This document shows positions 45,163 through 52,481 of a DNA stretch of 64,000 bases, one piece after another. The notes below the pieces were generated by a model that saw only the letters and a list, made by a program, of their open reading frames with translations, was not told where the DNA came from and made no database searches. Where the stretch lies: the NCBI GenBank assembly GCA_039714395.1, contig JBDLJH010000007.1, positions 62,001 to 126,000 of the forward strand, written 5' to 3'. Every line of letters begins with the position of its first letter. Positions within the stretch are counted from its first letter, which is position 1. The stretch comes from JAPHSX01 sp039714395. Lineage in GTDB: Bacteria; Pseudomonadota; Gammaproteobacteria; Thiohalomonadales; Thiohalomonadaceae. Made by a program: the position numbers and the translations under genes.

Positions 45163-45936
45163 CTATCCCAGATTAAATAGCTGCCTGAAATTTTCACCTG
45201 TTTGCATCGCAATCTCCTCGTACGATACCCCACGTAACTCTGCAACATACTCCGCCACTTCACGTACATAGGCAGGTTGGTTGCTCTTACCCCGGTACGG
45301 TACTGGTGCCAGGTAGGGGGCATCGGTCTCCACCAGAATGCGATCAGCGGGTACCGCCCTCGCCACCTCTTTCAGCTCTTTGGCACTATTGAAGGTAACA
45401 ATGCCGGAGAAGGAGATATAAAAGCCCAGTTCCATCGCGCGCTCGGCTGTGGCCATATCTTCGACGAAACAGTGCATGATGCCACCTACCTCATCCGCCC
45501 CCTCCTCCGCCAACATCTTAAGGGTATCTTCTCTAGCCTCACGACAGTGGATAATCAGTGGCTTGCCACACTCTTTGGCCGCGGCGATGTGGGTGCGAAA
45601 ACGCTGATGCTGCCAGCCTAAATCCCCCTCACTGCGGAAGTAATCAAGCCCGGTCTCACCAATGGCGATCACTCTGTCGTTGGCAGCCAGTTCCAGTAGC
45701 TGCTCTACCCCCGGTTCCTCACGCCCCTGCTCGTTGGGGTGGACACCGACACTGGCGTAGATCTGGGGATAGTTTTGGGCTATCTCGATCACGGTGTTAA
45801 CGTTTTCCATATCAATGGCGACGCAGAGAAAGCGCTCCACCCCCCGCTCTTTGGCAAAGGCGAGCGCGTTAGCAAGCTCACCATCAAAGGGGGCGAGGTC
45901 AAGGCGATCCAGGTGGCAATGTGAGTCAATAAGCAT
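45163..45936 (-). CDS. tatD: TatD-family metal-dependent hydrolase (3'-5' DNase)
   Basis: A 257-aa TIM-barrel metallohydrolase of the TatD/YcfH family. Metal ligands are visible in LIDSHCHLDRLDL, VGVHPNEQGREEP, AIGETGLDYFRSEGDL, LIIHCREAREDTLKML, GGIMHCFVEDMATAE and LVETDAPYLAPVPYRGKSN. It is more like YcfH, which often sits after holB and pilZ, and that is the case here (holB, pilZ, tatD order on the minus strand). It is separated from pilZ by 69 bp containing a terminator hairpin, so it may have its own promoter. Confidence 0.94.
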   Translation of the reverse strand: MLIDSHCHLDRLDLAPFDGELANALAFAKERGVERFLCVAIDMENVNTVIEIAQNYPQIYASVGVHPNEQGREEPGVEQLLELAANDRVIAIGETGLDYFRSEGDLGWQHQRFRTHIAAAKECGKPLIIHCREAREDTLKMLAEEGADEVGGIMHCFVEDMATAERAMELGFYISFSGIVTFNSAKELKEVARAVPADRILVETDAPYLAPVPYRGKSNQPAYVREVAEYVAELRGVSYEEIAMQTGENFRQLFNLG

Positions 45937-45957
45937 ATAAATGTGGTCTGTAAAAAC

Positions 45958-45982
45958 AGAAAGCGGCGAAACGCCGCTTTTT
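45958..45982. terminator. Intrinsic terminator between pilZ and tatD
   Basis: A 6-bp GC stem GCGGCG (45963-45968)/CGCCGC (45972-45977) with AA/TT extension and a 3-nt AAA loop is flanked by an A-rich stretch on the left and a T-run on the right. On the minus strand it follows pilZ and would end the tmk-holB-pilZ transcript, possibly with partial read-through to tatD. Confidence 0.7.
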
Positions 45983-46005
45983 GTGTATGAAGAAGAAAGG
46001 GTAAG

Positions 46006-46356
46006 TTACATGGTGTGGGTCTGGCGATCTGACTTCAATGCACCTGCCAGATAGGTCTCTATCTTGCCACGGGCGGTACCGCCGTCCTGTTCACTAAACT
46101 GTACACCAATACCGGTGGCGCGATTGCCCTGAGCCCCTTTTGGGGTGATCCAGACGATCTTACCGGCGACCGGCATCTTCGCAGTCTCATCCATCAGGGT
46201 GAGTAGCATGAAGACCTCGTCGCCTAGCTGGTAGGGTTTGGTGGTGGGAATGAACAGGCCGCCATTCTTAACAAAAGGCATATAAGCTGCGTAGAGCGCA
46301 CTTTTATCCTTAATGGTGAGTGATAAAATTCCCTGTCTCGGTGATGGTGCTGCCAT
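46006..46356 (-). CDS. pilZ: PilZ-domain protein (type IV pilus/c-di-GMP-related)
   Basis: A 116-aa single PilZ domain: GILSLTIKDKSALYAAYMPF, then KNGGLFIPTTKPYQLGDEVF and GKIVWITPKGAQGNRATGIG. The N-terminal RxxxR c-di-GMP motif is not evident, as in the PilZ protein proper, which works in type IV pilus assembly without binding c-di-GMP. The holB-pilZ-tatD order supports that identity. I chose ATG 46356; a longer frame runs inside holB. Confidence 0.88.
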   Translation of the reverse strand: MAAPSPRQGILSLTIKDKSALYAAYMPFVKNGGLFIPTTKPYQLGDEVFMLLTLMDETAKMPVAGKIVWITPKGAQGNRATGIGVQFSEQDGGTARGKIETYLAGALKSDRQTHTM

Positions 46357-46373
46357 ATCTTTATCTTCCTCGT

Positions 46374-47369
46374 CTATCCGCCAATCCGACGCTGTTTCCA
46401 CGCCAACAACAGCTCTTCTAACAGCAGCTGCTGATTGATCTGTCCACGCATCGAGCGCATCCACTCCTGCAACCGTTCACCTAATTGTTGCAGAAAATCC
46501 AAGTCTACCCTATCCGCAAGGCTGTGCAACTGCTGTTGTAGCTGCGGATTGGATTGTGGTGTGGCCTGTGGCACCTGTTTAAGTCGCAGCAGATCGAGCA
46601 CCATCCCATAGAACCAGGGGAGGATGCGATCGCTGCCGATCTCATACCAGCTTTTTGCTAGTGCCACTGCAGAGTACTCATTACGTTCTAGTGCCTGTAG
46701 CTCATCACAGCGTTGCTGGCGCCATTCCAGCTCGCCATTTTCGGCCCAGTGTAACGCACGCAGTGGTGCACCACCACTCATTTTCAGTAAAGAATTATCA
46801 TAAGATTCAGTATGTTGTAACCGACTTCTCAACCATGAATCAGATTCGGGGGCAACCGTTGGCTGAAGAACTATTTGTTGGCAGCGACTGCGGATAGTCG
46901 CCAGTAGACTCATTGGCCGATCCGTTGCAAGGATGAGTGTGGTGTCACCACTAGGCTCTTCCAGTGTCTTCAACAGGGCGTTGGCGGCATTTATGTTGAG
47001 GGCATCGGCAGGGTGCAACTGAATTACCCGACCGTGGGAGTACTGGCTCTTAAGTGACTGAAACTCACCGAGGGCACGTACCTTGTCTATGCCTATCCCC
47101 TTCCCCTCCTCTTCCGGCTGCACCAGTAGGTAGTCCGGGTGGGTGCCTGCCGTCAGTAGCAGGCAGCTGCGACACTGACCACATGCCGTACCATCCTCCA
47201 GACGGTTATCACATAGCAGGGAATGGGCCAGGCAGCTGGCAAGGTGGCGTTTACCGATGCCTGCTACCCCGGTGAGGAGAATGGCATGTGGCAGGCGCTG
47301 TTGTGCAACCCGTGCCATAAGCCCCTGCCAGAGCCCCTGTTGCCACGGATAAGGGCTCAGTTCACTCAT
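46374..47369 (-). CDS. holB: DNA polymerase III delta-prime subunit
   Basis: A 331-aa clamp-loader subunit. Walker A-like site LTGVAGIGKRHLASCLAHSL, zinc-binding cysteines in CDNRLEDGTACGQCRSC, NAANALLKTLEEPSGDTTLI and the sensor-1 segment ATIRSRCQQIVLQP are all standard for HolB. Its ATG overlaps the tmk stop (ATGA). It is followed by pilZ, the usual tmk-holB-pilZ order. Confidence 0.95.
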   Translation of the reverse strand: MSELSPYPWQQGLWQGLMARVAQQRLPHAILLTGVAGIGKRHLASCLAHSLLCDNRLEDGTACGQCRSCLLLTAGTHPDYLLVQPEEEGKGIGIDKVRALGEFQSLKSQYSHGRVIQLHPADALNINAANALLKTLEEPSGDTTLILATDRPMSLLATIRSRCQQIVLQPTVAPESDSWLRSRLQHTESYDNSLLKMSGGAPLRALHWAENGELEWRQQRCDELQALERNEYSAVALAKSWYEIGSDRILPWFYGMVLDLLRLKQVPQATPQSNPQLQQQLHSLADRVDLDFLQQLGERLQEWMRSMRGQINQQLLLEELLLAWKQRRIGG

Positions 47370-48004
47370 GCTGCGCTGGAGCTTTGTGTCAGAAAATCAT
47401 CGATTATGCGGTCTAACTGCGTCTGAACCTCGGGTAATGCAGGCGAGGCATCGACTACACGGTAACGCTGTGGGTGCGACCTGGCCTGGTTTAGATAACC
47501 CTGACGGACCCGCTCGAAAAAGTCGATCTCCTCTCGCTCAAAACGATCCAGCTCGGCACGCTCACTGGCACGGGCCAGCCCCTGAGCCACCGGGAGGTCG
47601 AGAAACAGGGTAAGGTCGGGGCGCAGCTCGCCCTGTACCCACTGCTCCAGTAGAGCGATACGATCATCGGATATGCCGCGCCCTGCCCCCTGATACGCGT
47701 AGGTGGCATCGGTAAAGCGGTCACACAGTACCCATTTTCCGGCCTCAAGGGCCGGGATAATCAATTCGTTGAGGTGTTGTGCACGTGCCGCAAACATAAG
47801 CAGCAGTTCAGTATCGCTGGCCATTGCCTGCTGACGATGATCCAGTAGCAGCTCGCGAATAGATTCACTCAACGGGGTGCCGCCTGGTTCACGGGTAAGA
47901 ACTACCTCAATACCGGACTGCTGCAGGCGCTGGTGGATATAGTTAAGGTTGGTACTCTTGCCACTGCCCTCACTGCCTTCGAGGGTAATAAAGCGTCCGC
48001 GCAT
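47366..48004 (-). CDS. tmk: Thymidylate kinase
   Basis: A 212-aa dTMP kinase making dTDP. The P-loop is ITLEGSEGSGKSTNLNYI, followed by the dTMP-binding DR motif LTREPGGTPLSESIREL, CDRFTDATYAYQGAGRGI, and LTLFLDLPVAQGLARASER. I chose ATG 48004, which places the P-loop at the normal distance; an in-frame ATG at 48082 would add 26 residues. It overlaps holB by 4 bp. Confidence 0.95.
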   Translation of the reverse strand: MRGRFITLEGSEGSGKSTNLNYIHQRLQQSGIEVVLTREPGGTPLSESIRELLLDHRQQAMASDTELLLMFAARAQHLNELIIPALEAGKWVLCDRFTDATYAYQGAGRGISDDRIALLEQWVQGELRPDLTLFLDLPVAQGLARASERAELDRFEREEIDFFERVRQGYLNQARSHPQRYRVVDASPALPEVQTQLDRIIDDFLTQSSSAA

Positions 48005-48078
48005 ATCAGGGTTCCGTGTAGTGATTATCAGATAGAAGTGGCTGATCCTACCCGTGGTGACACGGGAAGGAAAGCGGA

Positions 48079-48666
48079 TCACTCCTCTGTAGCGTCTTCC
48101 TCTGTTTGAGAGGGTTGGGCCTGTGGTAATAGCTTCGCCATACTATCTTTTAGTGGTTTGATCACAACGGGAGATTCCGCCTCAATCACGGTCTCAATTA
48201 CCCACTTGTTATCTTCCCCCCCCATCACCGCATCAACGCTGGTGCCGAAAAAACGCAACATCGGATAGCTGGGATTACCGTCAACCACACTGAATTCCGA
48301 GTAGGCATCAAGGCGCTGATTAAGCTTTTCGACAAAGGCACCCTTATAGTCACCTGTCCCCAGCTCTTCAATCTGATTCTCAATCATTGTATTGGTGAGG
48401 TGAGCAGCGAGCGCCTGGGTGAAACGTATGCGCTCTTCCTGTGATAGCTTTTCATAGGCGATACGATCGGCCAGTTGCAGCATAAATATACAAAATTCAC
48501 CAATAACATCAAGAAGTTGTGAGTTATCCTTAAAGTTGAATCCAGAGCTGTACATTCTGTTGGCGGTATCTGCAGCCAGCTTCCAGATATTCATCCCTAC
48601 GGCACCAGCGACAGTCTCAATAGATTTAGCTTTATTTTTGTGAAATTTACTTTTGATACGTGCCAT
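48079..48666 (-). CDS. Conserved hypothetical protein
   Basis: A 195-aa soluble protein, predicted mostly helical. The N-terminus is basic (MARIKSKFHKNKAKSIETVA). The core contains GEFCIFMLQLADRIAYEKL, then ALAAHLTNTMIENQIEELG and FVEKLNQRLDAYSEFS. It has an acidic, Gln/Glu-rich tail. No motif of a known enzyme is visible. It lies 74 bp upstream of tmk on the same strand and may be co-transcribed. Similar hypothetical proteins seem to exist in sulfur-oxidising gammaproteobacteria, but I cannot assign function. Confidence 0.7.
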   Translation of the reverse strand: MARIKSKFHKNKAKSIETVAGAVGMNIWKLAADTANRMYSSGFNFKDNSQLLDVIGEFCIFMLQLADRIAYEKLSQEERIRFTQALAAHLTNTMIENQIEELGTGDYKGAFVEKLNQRLDAYSEFSVVDGNPSYPMLRFFGTSVDAVMGGEDNKWVIETVIEAESPVVIKPLKDSMAKLLPQAQPSQTEEDATEE

Positions 48667-48794
48667 GGTTTCCTCACGGTGTTGTTGGAGATCGCTCTCT
48701 CCAGGGGTTTGCTGGCAGCGGGTTTTACGGCATGCTAGCCTAAGGTAAAGGCCAACCAGTTTACTAGGTAATAAGTTGCCGCAACAAGGTTTGG

Positions 48795-49856
48795 ATGATG
48801 CTTACGATGACAAACCACAACGTAAAGTATACCGCTCTGATTGAGAGGGTGCAGCATAACTGCCACATCTCTGATGCCCATCATGCCCGCGACTATTCTC
48901 TCTGCATCTACCTGTTGAAGATGCGTGAATTCTATCGATGGGAGCAGGGCTTCGCCTTTGGTCAGCCACTAGCCAGGGGGCCACTGGGGGAGTGGTTAAC
49001 AGCCAGGGAACATCACTGGGAACAGATCCAGGAGGAGGATTTTCAGCCCGTGGAGCTATCTGGCACCCGTTATCTTCCCTTCGACAGCAATGCCATTAAC
49101 ACTCAATTAGTGGGTGAAGGCATGGTTTACAGTGGCGGCTACCATGGTGCCAAGCCCCACTTCTTCCTCGCCGAGTTGGAGCATGTTGAAAGGAGTGAGG
49201 GGGCAAGTATCTATATCTCTGGTTGTGAACTGGCGCGTGAACTAACCGCCCCACCGGCTATGAGTTTAGGTGATAGCATCTTTTTACGACGTGAGTCGCT
49301 ACGTCGCATGATCTGGGAGATGCTTGAGGAGTGGGGCTGGCAGGATCCGCATCGCGCCATCGCTCATGCTGCAGCCTTCTACAATTTTAATGATGATCTA
49401 CAGGCTGCGTTGGATGCCATAACGGCGGATGAGCTTGATACCCTGCTACAACATGAACTGGGGGAACTGGCTATAGGGCGTGAGCTGGGGCCTGAGTGGG
49501 AGGCGATGCTGGCTGCCCTGCCCCGTTCACGTGCCGAATTTCAGCTGCGTGCCATTCGCGATCATCTGGTCGATTGCAGCCGAACCCTGCCCTGGCTGAT
49601 GGATGAAGCTCGTGATGCCGCTTTACACTTCTATTTTGCTAACTTTACTGCCACGCGTAAGGAACTCTTTCCTGCTTTGGAAGCTGCGTACCAGAAATGG
49701 CTTAGGGGTGATGATGGCAAGGCTTTGCGTGAGACGGTTAAAAGAGGTGTTGAATTGTGGCGTATGCAGGCCGAGTCTGCCCTGAGCGTCTACAGAGAGG
49801 TTGGTGATGACGGCGCTGAGCTCATGCAGCGCTTAAACCAGCTGGAAATTGATTAG
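48795..49856 (+). CDS. Conserved hypothetical protein of sulfur-metabolising bacteria
   Basis: A 353-aa soluble protein with no signal peptide or membrane segment. It begins VKYTALIERVQHNCHISDAH; further conserved-looking stretches include YSLCIYLLKMREFYRWEQGF, YSGGYHGAKPHFFLAEL and FYNFNDDLQAALDAI, with a helical C-terminus. It recalls a family annotated only by a locus-derived name in sulfate reducers and sulfur oxidisers, but this is from memory and unverified. It converges on the minus-strand DsrC-like operon next to dsr, which suggests a sulfur-related role. The start is ATG 48795 or 48798, with a weak ribosome site. Confidence 0.7.
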   Translation: MMLTMTNHNVKYTALIERVQHNCHISDAHHARDYSLCIYLLKMREFYRWEQGFAFGQPLARGPLGEWLTAREHHWEQIQEEDFQPVELSGTRYLPFDSNAINTQLVGEGMVYSGGYHGAKPHFFLAELEHVERSEGASIYISGCELARELTAPPAMSLGDSIFLRRESLRRMIWEMLEEWGWQDPHRAIAHAAAFYNFNDDLQAALDAITADELDTLLQHELGELAIGRELGPEWEAMLAALPRSRAEFQLRAIRDHLVDCSRTLPWLMDEARDAALHFYFANFTATRKELFPALEAAYQKWLRGDDGKALRETVKRGVELWRMQAESALSVYREVGDDGAELMQRLNQLEID

Positions 49857-49860
49857 TCAA

Positions 49861-49890
49861 AAAAAAGCCCGCTAACGCGGGCCTTCTCTC
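49861..49890. terminator. Terminator between the hypothetical gene and the DsrC-like operon
   Basis: A 6-bp perfect stem GCCCGC (49867-49872)/GCGGGC (49877-49882) with loop TAAC. On the minus strand it is followed by a run of eight T, ideal for ending the DsrC-like operon. On the plus strand it is followed by a pyrimidine-rich tract just after the convergent gene. Confidence 0.85.
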
Positions 49891-49914
49891 TATCGTTAGC
49901 ACAAATGCTGACGA

Positions 49915-50253
49915 TTAGTAACCACCTTTCCGACGACTCTCTGGCAGGCCACCAATCTTGGCGGCTTGCTTGGAGGGCTGCATCGGAAACAGGCTGTAGA
50001 TGTCCTTGCTGTTAACCTTTTCGTCCCACTTATCGGCCATCGCCTTAACGATGTTACGATCATTGGGCTGAGTACCATTATTGTTAATGAACTCATCGCG
50101 CAGGAAGTTAACTACGTCCCATGACTTTTCGCTAAGTTCAATGCCTTCTGCAGCGGCGATAACTTTGCCAACTTCCTCATTCCACTCGTCGATATTGACC
50201 AGATAGCCCTTTTCGTTGGTTTCGAGGGTAGCACCATTTACTTCGTAACTCAT
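49915..50253 (-). CDS. DsrC/TusE-family protein lacking both C-terminal cysteines (RspA-like)
   Basis: 112 aa, clearly homologous to DsrC along its length: EVNGATLETNEKGYLVNIDE, SEKSWDVVNFLRDEF, SLFPMQPSKQAAKIGGLPES. DsrC uses two C-terminal cysteines to carry sulfur as a trisulfide. Here the inner one is Ala (A98 in QAAK) and the penultimate one is Gly (KGGY end), and the protein has no cysteine at all. It therefore cannot carry sulfur. Such cysteine-less homologues have been proposed to be regulatory. It is last in a minus-strand operon divergent from dsrA. A GGAGCT site precedes the ATG. Confidence 0.9.
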   Translation of the reverse strand: MSYEVNGATLETNEKGYLVNIDEWNEEVGKVIAAAEGIELSEKSWDVVNFLRDEFINNNGTQPNDRNIVKAMADKWDEKVNSKDIYSLFPMQPSKQAAKIGGLPESRRKGGY

Positions 50254-50319
50254 GGGTAGCTCCTTACACTAATCTTCGTTAATTACTAGTTGGTTAAAAA
50301 CTTATGTGTTTACAGTATT

Positions 50320-50988
50320 TTAAACAGTCTTGTGTGCGATGAACAGCCCACATCCCAATTTCTTGTGCATTTTTGCACCAACACCACGCTCCTGCAGGCG
50401 GATAGAATCATCAAAACCGATATCGGCCACCAACATGCTGCGGGTGACCAGCTCCCCCTCTGGCAACTGCAGGGCATGCTCCTTGCCACACAGCACTTTT
50501 TTGAACTGTAATCCCATATCACGCATTTCGGTGATGATTCGTTGCAGGAAGACCTCTTCATCTTCGCCCGGTTCCACGACCACATGGCGCGAGTAAAGAG
50601 AGGTTGTAATGCTAAGCGAGCGTTTAATCGCCTCGCCAACAATGATGGTATTACCCGCCACATCTAAGGTCTGACCGGTGAGGGCTATGGTGTCATCGAC
50701 CCGCTCTCCTGATACTCGCAAAACCAGTTTGGTTCGCCGTGCCAGATAGATGATGTCACCAGAGTCCTCGGGACGCTCCCAACCATTGCCTGTCTCAGCA
50801 CCATGAATTAGGTGTAGTGTGGCGGTCTCATCCTCGGCAAACCAGGGCAGCGCTTGTTGAATGGCGGCAGAGAGGCTGTGGGCGTGATCCACTGGCAATG
50901 TCTTGCAGTCAATATTGAATTGCATATCAACGACATTCTCCGGTACTACAACCTGTGAACTATCGTCGTTTTCAATTTGCCAATGCAT
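50320..50988 (-). CDS. Cas6/Cmx6-like RAMP-fold protein, no CRISPR nearby
   Basis: 222 aa matching what I know of the family named type I-MYXAN Cas6/Cmx6. N-terminal DMQFNIDCKTLPVDHAHSLS, central LIHGAETGNGWERPEDSGD and ARRTKLVLRVSGER, TLDVAGNTIIVG, then LVTRSMLVADIGFDDSIRLQ, and the C-terminal glycine-rich RAMP loop VGAKMHKKLGCGLFIAHK. Cas6 proteins cut CRISPR precursor RNA, but no cas gene or repeat array is present here. Its neighbours are a DsrC-like protein (66 bp downstream) and a helical protein (15 bp upstream). A role outside CRISPR is therefore likely, though unproven. Catalytic residues cannot be identified by eye. Confidence 0.8.
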   Translation of the reverse strand: MHWQIENDDSSQVVVPENVVDMQFNIDCKTLPVDHAHSLSAAIQQALPWFAEDETATLHLIHGAETGNGWERPEDSGDIIYLARRTKLVLRVSGERVDDTIALTGQTLDVAGNTIIVGEAIKRSLSITTSLYSRHVVVEPGEDEEVFLQRIITEMRDMGLQFKKVLCGKEHALQLPEGELVTRSMLVADIGFDDSIRLQERGVGAKMHKKLGCGLFIAHKTV

Positions 50989-51003
50989 GATCGGTAACCT
51001 CTA

Positions 51004-51708
51004 CTAAGCAGGGATCTTTTCGCGCAGGGCATCACGGTCGAACCACCATTGCCCCTCGGGGACAAGAACATCGATGATTTTCGACAGACGCGGAAGAAAC
51101 TTGGAAGGATCATTCAACTCCAGGCGCTCAATCCAGATATCGAACAACTCCTGTGAGTCGCAGGCACCATTAGTATGACGACGTGCCACGGCACCCATTA
51201 GCTGGTTGGTGAAAAATTGCAGCTCTTCACGAGGCTTGTCCTTTGCTCTCACATCAACGATATAAGTAGCCACCGCGGCAGCCACCGCGGCACCATCAGA
51301 GTCAGGGGGGGTCTCATCTACCAGATGTTGCAGCATAGCAACACTCAGCTCTGGATCGATAGGGTAGGTAACACCCATCCAGATGCCATGCGCCAGCGCC
51401 TGTATCGCATCCTCCTGCTCTGCCTGATAGATAATGTCGCAGGCCTCGACGGCACTAAGCCAGATCTCATTTGCCATCGCAATATCGAAGGCCTCTTTGG
51501 CAACGGCCCAGGCATCTTTGTTGCGCTCAACTAAATCGAGTAGTATATAGCCGCTATCAAGCAGCGGTTTAATACGATCTATTCCTTGCGCACTCTGTAG
51601 CACGGTCTCGTGTTCTGCCAGCTTTTGTATCAGTAGATCACTGGATTTAATAGCATCATTCGCACACTCAGCATCACCCAGGTGCTCGTCGGTATTCAAA
51701 TATTTCAC
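51004..51708 (-). CDS. Helical protein of unknown function in DsrC-like/Cas6-like operon
   Basis: 234 aa, acidic, and predicted almost all helical, possibly with TPR- or HEAT-like repeats (ESGYILLDL-type segments; NKDAWAVAKEAFDIAMANEI, then WLSAVEACDIIYQAEQEDAI). It contains three scattered cysteines and no catalytic motif I recognise. The C-terminal DVLVPEGQWWFDRDALREKI is aromatic and may be a binding surface. It lies 15 bp upstream of the Cas6-like gene, so the two products probably work together. Confidence 0.72.
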   Translation of the reverse strand: MKYLNTDEHLGDAECANDAIKSSDLLIQKLAEHETVLQSAQGIDRIKPLLDSGYILLDLVERNKDAWAVAKEAFDIAMANEIWLSAVEACDIIYQAEQEDAIQALAHGIWMGVTYPIDPELSVAMLQHLVDETPPDSDGAAVAAAVATYIVDVRAKDKPREELQFFTNQLMGAVARRHTNGACDSQELFDIWIERLELNDPSKFLPRLSKIIDVLVPEGQWWFDRDALREKIPA

Positions 51709-51774
51709 ATTGACCTCTTGCTGTTACTCGTTGTTGCCTGTTACGGAATGCCTATACCTTATATATATGCAAAA

Positions 51775-51951
51775 TCAGGTAAAGGAGGCTTCCAGTCTAT
51801 CCTCCCAGTTCTCCGGGGTATCCGGATACGGAGGTTTGACGTCGATGCGGAAGAACATTTCCGACTTGGAACGCAGCTTGACGATCTCTAGTAGTTCGTC
51901 AAAGCCCTGTATCTCGGGATTCTGAATCAGTACTTCACTCAGATATAACAT
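51775..51951 (-). CDS. 58-residue protein at the head of the DsrC-like/Cas6-like operon
   Basis: A short open frame reading MLYLSEVLIQNPEIQGFDEL at the start and TPENWEDRLEASFT at the end. The amino acid composition is protein-like (acidic/amphipathic, with a central LEIVKLRSKSEMFFRIDV). It lies 66 bp upstream of the helical protein on the same strand. The ribosome site is weak (GAGTGACC). It is probably a real small gene of this operon, but it could be a chance frame. Confidence 0.5.
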   Translation of the reverse strand: MLYLSEVLIQNPEIQGFDELLEIVKLRSKSEMFFRIDVKPPYPDTPENWEDRLEASFT

Positions 51952-52481
51952 AAGGTCACTCAGTATAATTGTCTGTTAATATTGCATTTGATATGTGAAC
52001 CGCATGAGTGTAACTCAAGGGTTATAGCATCAGATTTTCCTAATGTGCCGCATAATATCACACCAAGTTACTCTTAATATCTAATTACACCCGTTATGCT
52101 AGGGGAAATAGAGGTATCTTCCAGAATAATAATTTTCTTGCCCGTCACCATAAACTATGAGCTATTTCCTCTATCCAACTTAAGGTTCCCATTATAACCA
52201 ATTGTATTATAAGTAATTTAATGGATCCCCATAACATTTAGAACATGTTTAGAATATTTTCATATATCCCATTTAGGATATACGAACACCCTCCCTATCC
52301 CCCATCAGAAAGGTTTTTTGGCCCATAAGGAACTTCTAAACTTCTGCTCCATATTGAGAGTCGTTGTAAATACGTCTCTTCAATCCATGCAGGATTTTTT
52401 GTAGTACTTGCAGCCTTAGTCGGCCTGGCTTGATACCAAGACCGGTCAACAACCAAATAAGTCTGACGGAGTAAATATAGT
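51952..52481. promoter_or_regulatory. Divergent control region between the Cas6-like operon and dsrA (530 bp)
   Basis: Markedly AT-rich compared with the genes on either side, with no convincing gene. It must contain the dsr promoter and the promoter of the divergent operon. Possible operator sites are a 7-bp dyad TATATCC (52263-52269)/GGATATA (52276-52282) with a 6-bp spacer, an imperfect direct repeat of ACATTTAGAA and ACATGTTTAGAA just before it, and an 8-bp palindrome GACCGGTC at 52440-52447. I cannot place -35/-10 boxes with confidence. The dsrA ribosome site GGAG is at 52468-52471. Confidence 0.55.

Noticed and set aside
50320..50988. A CRISPR-Cas locus
   Set aside because: Apart from the single Cas6-like protein I find no other cas gene and no regularly spaced direct repeats anywhere in the window.
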